Source: Companilactobacillus formosensis
GTDB taxonomy: Bacteria; Bacillota; Bacilli; Lactobacillales; Lactobacillaceae
Length of the DNA: 64,000 nucleotides
Direction of reading: 5' to 3'
NCBI RefSeq assembly: GCF_005405305.1
Contig: NZ_BJDU01000007.1
Span: 1 to 64,000 of the forward strand
Below, piece after piece: positions 27,094 through 35,770 of the stretch (position 1 is its first letter; every line of letters begins with the position of its first letter). The notes beneath the pieces were generated by a model. That model was not told the origin of the DNA. It searched no databases and saw nothing but the letters and a program-made list of their open reading frames with translations. A program made the translations under genes and the position numbers.

Positions 27094-30000
27094 GTGTTTA
27101 GTATAGTAGCTATTCTTGTGGGAAAGATTAAAAATAAATATCTTGTAGCGTTAATTGGCTGGATTATTGTGGTAATAGCGGCATTAGTAATGATGCCTAA
27201 TGTTTCTCAATTGGTGAGAAATAAAGGTAATATTACGTTGCCTAGTTATACTGAGAGCCAAAAGGCCTCAAAGATTGAGAAGAAGGCCAACGGCAATAAG
27301 TCGGTTATAACTTATACTGTGGTCTTTAAAAACGGCAGTGGGGCTAAATTAACGCCAAATCAATCTACGAAGATTGATAATCAATTAAATAAATTGAGTA
27401 ATGAAAAGTCACTGAAAATCAAAAAAGTTATGGGTCCAAGTGACAATGCTCAAACAAAGAAACAATTGATTGCTAAAGACAAAACGACTCAACTAGCTCA
27501 AGTTACGGTCAAAGACGATAATGCCGTTGGGTCACAAGTCAAAAAGTTAAAAAATCAATTAAAAATTTCTGGCATTAAAACGTATGTAACTGGTGCGGAC
27601 GCGTTGAATGATGAGTTCTCGACCGTTACAGAAAAGGGAATTCAGAAAACCGAAGTAATTGCGATTATTTTCATTTTTATCGTTTTGATCTTAGTTTTCC
27701 GTTCGCCAATCGTGCCATTGATTTCATTACTAAACGTTGGTGTGGCCTTTGTTACATCCTTGAGTATCGTAATGAATCTTGCAGAAAAAGTGAACTTCCC
27801 AATTTCAAACTTTACCCAAGTATTCTTGGTCGTAGTTTTGTTTGGTATCGGAACAGATTACAATATCTTACTTTATAATTATTTCAAAGGAGCGTTGGCT
27901 AGGGGACTGTCGGCTAAAGAGGCAGCTCATGATGCCCAAAAGCATGGTGGTCGAACAATCCTTTATAGTGGGATTTCTGTTTTAATTGGATTCTCCGTTC
28001 TTTCATTAGCTAAATTCTCCTTCTATCAAAGTGCTGTTGGGGTAGCTATTGGTGTTCTAGTATTACTAGCTGTCTTGTTGACTTTGAACATGTTCTTTAT
28101 GCAAACACTTGGTAAGAAAATGTTTTGGCCAAGCAAAGTCAGTGCTGGTAGTGGTAAGAGCCACATTTGGTACGGATTATCACGTGCAGCTTTAGCATAT
28201 CCAGTTGTTATTTTAGGAATTATTGCTGTAGCAGCAGTACCTTTCTTAGTTAATAGTAATTCAACATTAAACTTTAATAATGCTGATGAAGTTCCGGATA
28301 GTTATCAAGCTAAATATGGTTATAAAGTTATTCAAAGCCACTTTAGCAAGGGAATGTCAGCACCAGCAACAATTTATATTCAAAGTAAGTCTAAGTTAAC
28401 GTCTCAAGAAAATTTAGCGGACATTGATAAATTGACTCAATATCTTAAACAAGAACCAGGTGTTAAAACAGTTACTTCAGCTACTCAACCTGGTGGTTCT
28501 AAGATTAAGAGTATGTATTTGAAGAATCAATTAGTAACTATTACTAATGGTCTAAACACTTCAACTAAAGGGCTAGAAAAAATTAAATCTGGTTTGAATT
28601 CTGCTAGTTCACAATTGCAAAGTGCCAATATCAGCGGAAGTGTTGCTCAAGTTCAAGAATTGGCAGATGGAACTAGTCAATTGCAAGCAGGAGCTCAACA
28701 ATTATCTAGTGGTATTGATCAATATACTTCTGGTGTTTCAACTGTTAATGACGGTTTGCAAAGTGCAAATAGCCAATTACCAACTTTGAGTAGCGGCGTT
28801 TCTACTTTAACAAGTAGTTCACAACAATTAACATCTGGATTAAGCCAACTACAATCGCAAGTTAGTGCCTTATCTGGACAAGCTACTCAATTATTGACCT
28901 TATTGCAAAGTTCAGGACAAGATACTAGTGCCGCAGCTGGTGAAATTAGTCAATTACAAAGTGCTATTAGTCAGTTAAGTAGTGGTTCTAGCGCTGTTTC
29001 TAGTGGTATGAATCAATTACAAGGACAAATTCCAACATTAACATCAGGAATGTCACAATTAGCTAGTGGTACTAATACATTAGTAGCATCTAATTCAACC
29101 CTAACTAGTGGTGGACAAAGCTTAGCTACTGGTTCAGCAACTGTTAATAGTGGTGTTCAACAAATGAATACTCAACTACAACAAATGAGCTCTCAAGTAA
29201 CACAATTAGAAGAAGGTCTAGTTTCTGCTGACAGTGGATTAGAAACCATTGCCAAAGGTAACACGACGATGAAGACATACTTGGATGGTTTACGTAAGTC
29301 TTATGTTGGCGATACTTTCTATCTACCTAAAGCAACTATTAAGAGTAAGACCTTTAAACCAGCACTTGATGCTTATATGGACAACAATCGTAAGATTGCC
29401 ACAATTACATTAGTCTTCAAGGGTGATCCTAATAGTGAGACAACTTCTAAACAATTGAAGACAATTCAAACTGATATGAAGGCTCAATTGAAGCACAGTT
29501 CATTGAAGAACGCCAAAGTGGCTGTCGGTGGTGAAACTTCTCAAAATAATGATTTGAGAACTTTAGCTAATGGTGACTTCGGAAGAACAGCTTTGATCAT
29601 GACCATTGGTATCGGAATTGCTTTGATTGTTGTAACTGAATCAATCTTGCAACCAATGACAATTATAGGAACTTTGTTATTAGCTTACGAAGCAGCTCTA
29701 GGTATTACAAGAATCTTCTCAAAGAGTGTTCTTGGCGATAACTTATTGAGTTGGAATACACCATTCTTTACATTCATTATGTTAATGGCTTTGGGTGTTG
29801 ATTACAGTATCTTCTTGATGGTTAGATTTAAGGATGAACCAATGCCAGACTTGAAAGATCGAATGCTCAATGCAGCCACTGCAATCGGAACCGTTGTTAT
29901 TTCAGCGGCAATCATTTTGAGTGGTACTTTCGCCGCCCTAATTCCTTCAGGTGTTACAACCTTGATTCAAGTGGCTCTAGGTGTAATCTTTGGTTTGATT

Positions 30001-30141
30001 ATCTTAGTCATTATCTTGCCATTGACCTTGTCATCATTGATCAGTTTGACTAAATGGCATGATGATCGAATAATTCATCGTAAGAAACCTGAGAAGAAAT
30101 CTGCTAAAAAAGATGATTCTGAGGATGCAAAAACCGAATAG
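27094..30141 (+). CDS. MMPL/RND-family membrane transporter
   Basis: Large exporter of the MMPL branch of the RND superfamily, 1015 aa. Seen: one N-terminal membrane segment, an extracellular region, a first membrane block of about five segments (roughly 185-350, with FGIGTDYNILLYNY), and a long low-complexity Ser/Gln/Leu region (about 490-720) of SQLQSG-type heptads like YhgE/Pip proteins. A second block (about 825-995) has LGVDYSIFLMVRF. The twin GxxxDY motifs are the family's proton-relay signatures. Start uncertain: GTG 27094 has AGAAAGGA 23 nt upstream, too far, and the nearer ATG at 27087 runs into a stop after four codons. Substrate unknown; a drug or lipid-like export role is inferred. 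Confidence 0.88.
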   Translation: MFSIVAILVGKIKNKYLVALIGWIIVVIAALVMMPNVSQLVRNKGNITLPSYTESQKASKIEKKANGNKSVITYTVVFKNGSGAKLTPNQSTKIDNQLNKLSNEKSLKIKKVMGPSDNAQTKKQLIAKDKTTQLAQVTVKDDNAVGSQVKKLKNQLKISGIKTYVTGADALNDEFSTVTEKGIQKTEVIAIIFIFIVLILVFRSPIVPLISLLNVGVAFVTSLSIVMNLAEKVNFPISNFTQVFLVVVLFGIGTDYNILLYNYFKGALARGLSAKEAAHDAQKHGGRTILYSGISVLIGFSVLSLAKFSFYQSAVGVAIGVLVLLAVLLTLNMFFMQTLGKKMFWPSKVSAGSGKSHIWYGLSRAALAYPVVILGIIAVAAVPFLVNSNSTLNFNNADEVPDSYQAKYGYKVIQSHFSKGMSAPATIYIQSKSKLTSQENLADIDKLTQYLKQEPGVKTVTSATQPGGSKIKSMYLKNQLVTITNGLNTSTKGLEKIKSGLNSASSQLQSANISGSVAQVQELADGTSQLQAGAQQLSSGIDQYTSGVSTVNDGLQSANSQLPTLSSGVSTLTSSSQQLTSGLSQLQSQVSALSGQATQLLTLLQSSGQDTSAAAGEISQLQSAISQLSSGSSAVSSGMNQLQGQIPTLTSGMSQLASGTNTLVASNSTLTSGGQSLATGSATVNSGVQQMNTQLQQMSSQVTQLEEGLVSADSGLETIAKGNTTMKTYLDGLRKSYVGDTFYLPKATIKSKTFKPALDAYMDNNRKIATITLVFKGDPNSETTSKQLKTIQTDMKAQLKHSSLKNAKVAVGGETSQNNDLRTLANGDFGRTALIMTIGIGIALIVVTESILQPMTIIGTLLLAYEAALGITRIFSKSVLGDNLLSWNTPFFTFIMLMALGVDYSIFLMVRFKDEPMPDLKDRMLNAATAIGTVVISAAIILSGTFAALIPSGVTTLIQVALGVIFGLIILVIILPLTLSSLISLTKWHDDRIIHRKKPEKKSAKKDDSEDAKTE

Positions 30142-30168
30142 AATTATTCATTTACATAAAAAATAATA

Positions 30169-30228
30169 GAGAACATAATCGGAATAGCAATTTTGAGTTG
30201 CGTTTCTGATTATGTTCTCTTTTTTTTG
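30169..30228. terminator. Terminator after MMPL exporter
   Basis: A long stem (AGAGAACATAATC and complement, continued by GGAA/TTTC and TAGCAA/TTGCG) is followed by eight T residues. Confidence 0.9.
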
Positions 30229-30287
30229 ATATTTTTGTTAGAACAAACAATTATGTTAACCTTAAATCATACTTACAGGGGGTATCT

Positions 30288-30629
30288 ATGAAAAATCGAG
30301 TTATCAAGAACTTCGTGGTGTTCTTATTTTTTTGGACGATTATTGTTATCGGAATGAATTTATTTCAAGGGAGAAATTTTTGGACCAATCTTCCTTGGGA
30401 AGTTTATCTGATTTTCTTATTATCGTTACTGCAATTAACAACTAATCTCAGTAAAAAAGTGATTTCAATTATAGATTTCGTAATTTTCTTTTTGTATACG
30501 ATGATAAATAGCAGTTATTTTGGATACGTCAACTGGACTTCATTAGTGATTTTTGCAATTATGGCATTATTTTTCACAGCAATTACATTATTTATTGGAA
30601 ATCAATTTAAAAAGGGAGACCATCGATGA
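30288..30629 (+). CDS. Small four-segment membrane protein, unknown
   Basis: 113 aa, not recognised. Seen: four predicted membrane segments with short loops, a basic N-terminus (MKNRVIKN) and a basic tail (FKKGDHR). A GGGGG ribosome site precedes the ATG. The stop overlaps the start of the following lipoprotein by 4 bp (ATGA), so the two are translated together and may work together. It looks like DUF3021-type small membrane proteins in layout (four segments, about 110-140 aa), but I cannot confirm this from motifs. Confidence 0.75.
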   Translation: MKNRVIKNFVVFLFFWTIIVIGMNLFQGRNFWTNLPWEVYLIFLLSLLQLTTNLSKKVISIIDFVIFFLYTMINSSYFGYVNWTSLVIFAIMALFFTAITLFIGNQFKKGDHR

Positions 30630-31378
30630 AAAAACTCCTTGGTTTGATAGTACTGTTGAGTCTTGTTCTAGCTGGTTGTAGCTTTCAAAACCAACCACAA
30701 GACTCGAAAACGCAAACTAAAATGATTCAAAAAAATAAAAAAGTTTGGAATAAAAAACTAAAAAAAGCTCAGAAGGTAGAATTTCCAGGAGAAAAGATTC
30801 TTTCTGTACCTTCAGGATACAATGATGAAGATATGTCTTTGTCACGTTTCAAGAATGGCAGTCAATTAGTAGTCAAAGCGAGAGTAGTTAATTTAGAGCC
30901 AGAACTAAAGCGTGTTTTAACACCAGAGACTAAAGCATCGATTTATATCGATAAAGTTATTTCAGGTGATAAGTCCTTAACCCATTCGACGATTAAAACT
31001 GAATTTTCTGGTGGTTTGATTCGTGCTAAGAATTATTTAGTGAATATTGAAGGCCAATATACTGGCAAGCAATTTGGAATTAAAGATCCACAAGCAATTG
31101 TATACGGTCAAACTTTAACGAAACCAATGCCAAAGATTGGTCAGACAATAATTTTAGGATTGAATAAATACCGCCCTACTAATGATCATCAAAAAAAGAT
31201 GTATCAAAAGATGAACTTAACTGATAATTTCTATATTATAAATAACCCAGAAGTTACTTTTTGGATTAAAAAGAATGGTGAATATCGTTTGAATAATCCA
31301 GCTTTTTATCAAGCCAAAAATCAATCGAAATATTCAAATCTTTTTAAGATTACGAAGTATTTGAATCAAAATTTTTAA
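30626..31378 (+). CDS. Lipoprotein of unknown function
   Basis: 250 aa. Seen: a lipoprotein signal peptide (KKLLGLIVLLSLVLAGC) with lipobox LAGC, a Gln/Lys-rich linker, then a mostly beta domain with segments such as LVVKARVVNLEPELKRVL, ASIYIDKVISGD and IILGLNKY. This pattern of an exposure-to-partner beta barrel is seen in many uncharacterised lactobacillar lipoproteins; I do not recognise the family. It is coupled by a 4-bp overlap to the membrane protein upstream. Confidence 0.8.
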   Translation: MKKLLGLIVLLSLVLAGCSFQNQPQDSKTQTKMIQKNKKVWNKKLKKAQKVEFPGEKILSVPSGYNDEDMSLSRFKNGSQLVVKARVVNLEPELKRVLTPETKASIYIDKVISGDKSLTHSTIKTEFSGGLIRAKNYLVNIEGQYTGKQFGIKDPQAIVYGQTLTKPMPKIGQTIILGLNKYRPTNDHQKKMYQKMNLTDNFYIINNPEVTFWIKKNGEYRLNNPAFYQAKNQSKYSNLFKITKYLNQNF

Positions 31379-31495
31379 TAATCTTTAAGTAAGTTTTAAA
31401 TATTTTGCGAAAGCCGAATAAATTACGTCATCCCTTTATAATTAAGGTATATATGATATAAATTCATATATATTAAAAATATGGAGGGGTTTATA

Positions 31496-32791
31496 TTGAA
31501 AAAGAGTACATCATTACTATTTAGTGGATTGCTAGTTTCTGGTATGGTTCTTGGTACACTTCCAATGACACAAACTGTTCAAGCCGCTGATAAAGTTACT
31601 ACTCAAGCCGCTGCTAGCGTAACTAATAATGTTACATATTATTATAATAATCAAAAAGTTGGTCAAAAGAGTTTACAAGGAACTGAGGGCCAACCATTGG
31701 GTTATTATCCAGATGGATATACTTATTCTGGTAGTATTGCTAACTTTCAAGCAGATGGCGCTAACGTTAAAGTCAATGTAACTAAGATGATTTCCGTCAA
31801 AGTTAATTATGTTGACCAAAACAATAACTTGGTTAATTCTGAGGTTGTTAATGGGGGCGACGGAAACAAGTATACTTTGACTGATATTCCAGCCGGCAGT
31901 ACTTTGTTAAACGATGCGGACAAGACAATTACCTTGGAAAATGGCAAAGAATACAATGTCAAAGTCAACAAACAAGTCTTCAACACATTGATTTTCAAGA
32001 CAGCTGATAATACAGAAGTTGGTCGTGCTGAAATCTATAGCCAAAATGTTGGGGATACTGTTGATTTAACTGACAGTCAAATTCCTAGTGGTTACACAGC
32101 AACTACTAAGTCAGTAACTTTGCAAAGCGATAACAATACACAAATCGTTACAGTAACAAAGAATGCTGATTCTGAACAACCAACTGGTGTTGTGACAGTT
32201 AAAGATCAAACAGCTCAACTTTATACAGTTTATGGCAATACTATTAGTGGTCGAACATTGAGTGCCAATAGTTCATGGAAATACTATGAATCAAAGACTA
32301 TCAATGGTGAAACTTACTACCGTGTTGCTACTGACGAATGGGTCAAAGCTAGCGATGTAACAGCTGAAACTACAACAAGTAATGTCACACCATTTGAGAA
32401 CGTAGTAACAACTAAGGATGCTATTACTCACGTTTATACTAAAGATGGTCAAGAAGTAACTGGCCGTGCTTTGAGTGCTAATTCAAGTTGGAAGACTGCT
32501 AATAAGTTGGTTCTAAACGACGAAACTTATTATCAAGTAGCAACCGACGAATGGGTCAAAGCAAGTGATGTAACTGTTAATAATGATACAACTGGTGTTA
32601 CACCGGCTAAAGGCGTTGTAACAATTGGTAGTGCACTTGCTCAATTGTATACTAAAGACGGTCAAGCAATTACTAGTCGTGCTTTAGCACCAAGCAGCAA
32701 GTGGCAAACAGCTAATAAGATGGATCTAAAAGGTGAAACTTATTACCAAGTAGCTACTAATGAATGGGTTAAAGCAAGTAGTTTAGCCTAA
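31496..32791 (+). CDS. Secreted MucBP/SLAP-repeat surface protein
   Basis: 431 aa. Start chosen at TTG 31496: GGAGGGG (31483-31489) is the ribosome site, and the in-frame ATG at 31481 lies inside it. Seen: a signal peptide (KKSTSLLFSGLLVSGMVLG, cut after VQAA), beta repeats at about 45-95, a MucBP-like module (about 100-160, KVNYVDQNNNLVNSEVV) and three SLAP-type repeats of about 63 aa near 232, 300 and 370. Each SLAP repeat has LYT, R.L...S.WK, GETYY and EWVKAS. SLAP domains bind cell-wall polymers in lactobacillar S-layer proteins (family knowledge), so a non-covalently attached surface protein is likely. No LPXTG motif. The repeats are strongly alike, suggesting recent duplication. Confidence 0.85.
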   Translation: MKKSTSLLFSGLLVSGMVLGTLPMTQTVQAADKVTTQAAASVTNNVTYYYNNQKVGQKSLQGTEGQPLGYYPDGYTYSGSIANFQADGANVKVNVTKMISVKVNYVDQNNNLVNSEVVNGGDGNKYTLTDIPAGSTLLNDADKTITLENGKEYNVKVNKQVFNTLIFKTADNTEVGRAEIYSQNVGDTVDLTDSQIPSGYTATTKSVTLQSDNNTQIVTVTKNADSEQPTGVVTVKDQTAQLYTVYGNTISGRTLSANSSWKYYESKTINGETYYRVATDEWVKASDVTAETTTSNVTPFENVVTTKDAITHVYTKDGQEVTGRALSANSSWKTANKLVLNDETYYQVATDEWVKASDVTVNNDTTGVTPAKGVVTIGSALAQLYTKDGQAITSRALAPSSKWQTANKMDLKGETYYQVATNEWVKASSLA

Positions 32792-32860
32792 TAAAAAAAT
32801 CCTCAGTAGAATTTTTTTGGTTCTTTCTTAACTTCGGTTAGTTGTAATATTGCCGTCCTC

Positions 32861-33011
32861 CATAGCAAAGAAAATTTGGCTGGAACGCTGTGGACACGAC
32901 TTGAAGCCTTTGCTAAGCCCAAGTTCGGGCAAAGTCTTCAAGCTCGGTCTTTCACTAGGCAATAAATTGCCAAGAGAAATTTCACAGCTGAGCCAATTTT
33001 CTTTGCTATTC
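32861..33011. ncRNA. Candidate structured RNA, left copy
   Basis: Read on the plus strand: P1 32862-32881/32991-33009 (19 bp, one bulge), P2 32887-32892/32983-32988 (GCTGTG/CACAGC), P3 32900-32906/32936-32942 (CTTGAAG/CTTCAAG), P4 32908-32913/32929-32934, and P5 32950-32962/32967-32979 with loop TAAA. P2, P3 and P5 meet in a three-way junction with linkers of 7, 7 and 3 nt. The right copy has the same linkers and compensatory changes in P2, P3 and P5. The transcribed strand is unresolved. Not matched to any RNA family I know. Confidence 0.6.
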
Positions 33012-33049
33012 CAGACTAGATAGTAGTTCTATATTTTTTATAATCAAAC

Positions 33050-33104
33050 AAATAGCATCAATTCAGACAAATAGTTAGCAACTATATCTGAATTGATGCT
33101 ATTT
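33050..33104. terminator. Long perfect hairpin between the two RNA copies
   Basis: AAATAGCATCAATTCAGA (33050-33067) and its exact complement (33087-33104) form an 18-bp stem with a 19-nt loop. Short T-rich sequence follows on both sides. If the copies are transcribed towards each other it would be a shared terminator; this is inferred. Confidence 0.55.
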
Positions 33105-33154
33105 TGATTTACTTGAAATAAATAATAAAAGACGTTTTCCAGTCGGTAGTGGCA

Positions 33155-33285
33155 GCTTTGTGGATGCTCAGTACTGAAATTTCACTTAGCGATTTATCGC
33201 TTAGTGAAAGGTCAAGCTTTAAGACTGTTCCCGGTTCTGGAATTGGCTTAAAGTTGCGCCCAGTACGTTCCAGTATCCACAAAGC
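33155..33285. ncRNA. Candidate structured RNA, right copy
   Basis: Read on the minus strand: P1 33285-33275/33165-33155 (GCTTTGTGGAT/ATCCACAAAGC), P2 33266-33261/33176-33171 (GTACTG/CAGTAC), P3 33253-33247/33223-33217 (CTTTAAG/CTTAAAG), P4 33242-33239/33231-33228, and P5 33209-33197/33192-33180 with loop TAAA and one A-A mismatch. It shares CTGGAAC before P2, TTTCACTA at the P5 base and TTT-P2-TGAGC with the left copy. The P1 sequence differs entirely while pairing is kept. Transcribed strand unresolved. Confidence 0.6.
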
Positions 33286-33365
33286 AGAACGGACGACGAC
33301 ATCTAGCAGTAACCTAACTTGAGAAAGAACCATTTTTTATTCTAGTGAGGATTTTTTTGCGCTAA

Positions 33366-34817
33366 TTAGTTCAAACTGAAAGTTTGTTTTTGTCTTACCT
33401 TAGATTTACTCAAAACTGTAATCGTGTTGTAAATACCTAAACTTCCCATTATTGAGATTATTGGCAAGAACTCAATGCGATAACGTCCTTGGACTTCAAT
33501 GATCAACTGGACGACTGCAAAGGCCATTAATGGCAATAGTAGTAAGTATAAATTATCATTGAATTTGGTTTTGAATAGTGATAGTGAGCCAATCCACGAA
33601 AAGACAATTAAAATGACTGAACCCAAGTATGAAACGTAATTGACTAAGTTGACAGCTTTTTGTCGATGATTCATAGCAAAGTTTGCACCATCAGTAGCGA
33701 GAGTTCGTGATGACCAAAGTAATTGAGTTTTCTTGATAAAGAGTTTGAGCCAAGCATGATTTTCATTAAGATAACTAATTTCATCGTTTAAAGCGGCTTT
33801 TTCAACTTTACTCATTGTAGCTCTTGGTTTGCTAGCATCAATCAAGCGTTCCATATCGGACGAATAAGTTCCAGTCGATTGATAATTTAAGCCAGTAACG
33901 AATTTCCATTCGGGATCGTTGTTATTCAAACCATATTGATTCATTCCTGAAGCTTTGATTCCCCAGCCGGCGAGACCGAAGAGAACAAAATAGATTGCTA
34001 AGGTCATTAAAACTTTAAGAGATGCTTGATAATCGTGTTGCTTCCACAATAAATAAATCAAGGTAAAAACAACTATTCCGGCAATAATTACAGGACCAAT
34101 AGGTCTAATCAAACATCCTGCTGTCAATGTAACTCCAGCTAAGGCATAAGTCCAAGTTTTATTTTGAATAATTAAATAGAAGGTAATTAAATAAAGTAGT
34201 GAACCAAGATATTGATTACTTGTTTCAGCGTTTAAAGCAAACCAATCCAAATCAATCATTAGTAATAAAACTGATAGGCGAGCCATTTTGATATTGTTAA
34301 AAATTTTATCAACTAATAAATAAGTAAATAATAAGGTTAAGCCTTGATAAATTACGTTCAAAAATTGAATGGCAAAGATATTGTATCCAAAAATCTTTGA
34401 AACCAAGAATGCGTAATACATGAAGCCGGTTTGATAAGCATATTTGGAGAAATAATCATTATCAGTTTGGTAAAGTGGATCACCAATATGATAGTGGTAT
34501 AGTCGTAACCAGAAATTGCCATAATCACTGATTTGAGTTTTCGGTACTAGTGATATCCAAATCAGAGCGACAGTCATGAAGAAAATAATTAATGAAAATA
34601 GCACTATTCGATTGATATGTTCATTGTCAGTTCTTATTTTCATTAATCCGAATCCAGCCACAGAAATAACTATTAAAGCAGTAACTAAAACGACAGTATT
34701 CCGAAGTGGACTTTGAAATAAAAATTCTTGATAATAAAATAAAACCATCAACAACAAAACCGCAGTTGTGAAAATGCCTACACAAGTCAAGATGGCTTTA
34801 CTGATGAAATTTTGCAT
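33366..34817 (-). CDS. Polytopic membrane glycosyltransferase (GT39/ArnT-like)
   Basis: 483 aa integral membrane protein with about 11-12 hydrophobic segments, in the general mould of GT-C glycosyltransferases that use lipid-linked sugar donors. Seen: after the third segment, an extracellular loop with TQISDYGNFWLRLYHY, carrying the acidic residue expected near the first loop of GT-C enzymes, then DPLYQTDNDYFSKYAYQTG and the recurring GxxIRPIGPVI segment typical of this group. Start at ATG 34817 with AGGGGGAT upstream. Donor and acceptor unknown; cell-wall polymer or protein glycosylation is possible. Monocistronic. Confidence 0.75.
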   Translation of the reverse strand: MQNFISKAILTCVGIFTTAVLLLMVLFYYQEFLFQSPLRNTVVLVTALIVISVAGFGLMKIRTDNEHINRIVLFSLIIFFMTVALIWISLVPKTQISDYGNFWLRLYHYHIGDPLYQTDNDYFSKYAYQTGFMYYAFLVSKIFGYNIFAIQFLNVIYQGLTLLFTYLLVDKIFNNIKMARLSVLLLMIDLDWFALNAETSNQYLGSLLYLITFYLIIQNKTWTYALAGVTLTAGCLIRPIGPVIIAGIVVFTLIYLLWKQHDYQASLKVLMTLAIYFVLFGLAGWGIKASGMNQYGLNNNDPEWKFVTGLNYQSTGTYSSDMERLIDASKPRATMSKVEKAALNDEISYLNENHAWLKLFIKKTQLLWSSRTLATDGANFAMNHRQKAVNLVNYVSYLGSVILIVFSWIGSLSLFKTKFNDNLYLLLLPLMAFAVVQLIIEVQGRYRIEFLPIISIMGSLGIYNTITVLSKSKVRQKQTFSLN

Positions 34818-34873
34818 CAAAAAAATCCCCCTATATTAAATATTTAATTTGTTTCCCCTAATTATTTGAACCC

Positions 34874-34911
34874 TTCAGGATAATTATCGAAAAGTTGAAA
34901 TTATTCCTGAA
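34874..34911. repeat. Inverted repeat in divergent intergenic region
   Basis: TTCAGGATAAT (34874-34884) faces ATTATTCCTGAA (34900-34911), differing by one inserted base, with a 15-nt spacer. No T run follows. It lies in the 245-bp divergent region before the glycosyltransferase gene and could be an operator. The rest of that region is AT-rich with no visible gene. Confidence 0.4.
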
Positions 34912-35062
34912 CTTAAATAACATAAATTATATTACCATAGAGCGATTACTTTTTTTAGTTGGCATTCAAATAGATAAGATATTCTTAAGCTTCAAGCCAG
35001 TTTCAATTAAAAGTTATAGACGATATTATAATGAGCATGAAAAATGGTAGGAGGGATTTGAG

Positions 35063-35362
35063 ATGCAAACTTTGAATCAATCAAAATTATATTATCGAAG
35101 ATTTACCGTTTTAGACGTTATAACGTTCATGATGGTAGTTGGCTTTCTTTTTTTCACAAAGGGATATTTGATTTCACTATTGTTGATTGTTGTCTATCCG
35201 ATTAGTCATTCGAAAGTACTCGTCTCTGAAACTAGAGCAAACAGTGATAAAATTTGGGTTCGAAAGATGGATTGGGATCATTATCGAAAGGAACACCGAA
35301 TTGGTTTATTATCACAATATAATTCACAAGTTGCATCTCACATTAAACAAGTAAATTTTTAG
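35063..35362 (+). CDS. Small membrane protein, unknown
   Basis: 99 aa, not recognised. Seen: a polar basic N-terminus (MQTLNQSKLYYRRF), two closely spaced hydrophobic segments (about 18-50), and a charged C-terminal half rich in Lys, Arg and Ser (KIWVRKMDWDHYRKEHRIG) that is probably cytoplasmic. An excellent AGGAGGGA ribosome site 7 nt before the ATG supports that it is a real gene. A terminator follows about 85 bp downstream. No conserved motif visible. Confidence 0.7.
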   Translation: MQTLNQSKLYYRRFTVLDVITFMMVVGFLFFTKGYLISLLLIVVYPISHSKVLVSETRANSDKIWVRKMDWDHYRKEHRIGLLSQYNSQVASHIKQVNF

Positions 35363-35446
35363 ACGTCACGTTATAAGGACGACGTTATGAATAGGGCAAA
35401 GAGCTGAAATATGTAGCTAATAAGCGTTATAAAAATGGAATAATTC

Positions 35447-35485
35447 AAAAAGCCAGTTGGTTCGTTATGAATCTACTGGCTTTTT
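35447..35485 (+). terminator. Intrinsic terminator
   Basis: AAAAAGCCAGT and ACTGGCTTTTT form an 11-bp stem with a 17-nt loop, downstream of the small membrane protein gene. Between here and the NrdR boxes (35486-35770) I see only AT-rich sequence with short hairpins such as AAATTC-TTAG-GAATTT, and no B12-riboswitch motif. Confidence 0.85.
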
Positions 35486-35770
35486 AAATATTTAAAATTA
35501 TTTTTCCTGTGGAACACCTGACATGACAACCATATGTTCGTGTCAAGAAGAAAATTTGTCGTTATCCACTTGAATTTCGAGTGCGAGTTTAAATTAAAAT
35601 AATCATTGCTAAGTCTTTTGATTCGATATTAGAATAGTAATTGCGACCTTAGTTTTTCGCGCTTAAAATTCTTAGGAATTTATTAAATTATGGTGATCCT
35701 TTTTTTGATTGTAAATGCCGGAATAACAACCACAAGATTTAGTGCCAATTTATTCGCCAAATAAATTTAG

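Larger units (their letters stand above)
32793..33358. repeat. Inverted pair of homologous noncoding units
   Basis: The gap between the convergent surface-protein and glycosyltransferase genes holds two diverged copies of one unit in inverted orientation. Outer flanks 32793-32840 and 33310-33358 are inverted repeats (AAAAAAATCCTCA, then GGTTCTTTCT on the left strand; reverse complement on the right). The inner cores 32861-33011 and 33155-33285 are homologous as well. A 74-codon open frame on the minus strand (33109-33333) is taken as chance because it lacks a ribosome site and crosses the hairpins. Confidence 0.75.

Noticed and set aside
33109..33333. 74-codon open frame on the minus strand inside the inverted noncoding element
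   Set aside because: No ribosome site before its ATG, it runs across the conserved hairpins, and the homologous left copy is not open in the matching frame; structure explains the sequence better.
35486..35770. Possible cobalamin riboswitch before nrdJ
   Set aside because: No B12-box-like or other conserved motif seen; only short AT-rich hairpins.
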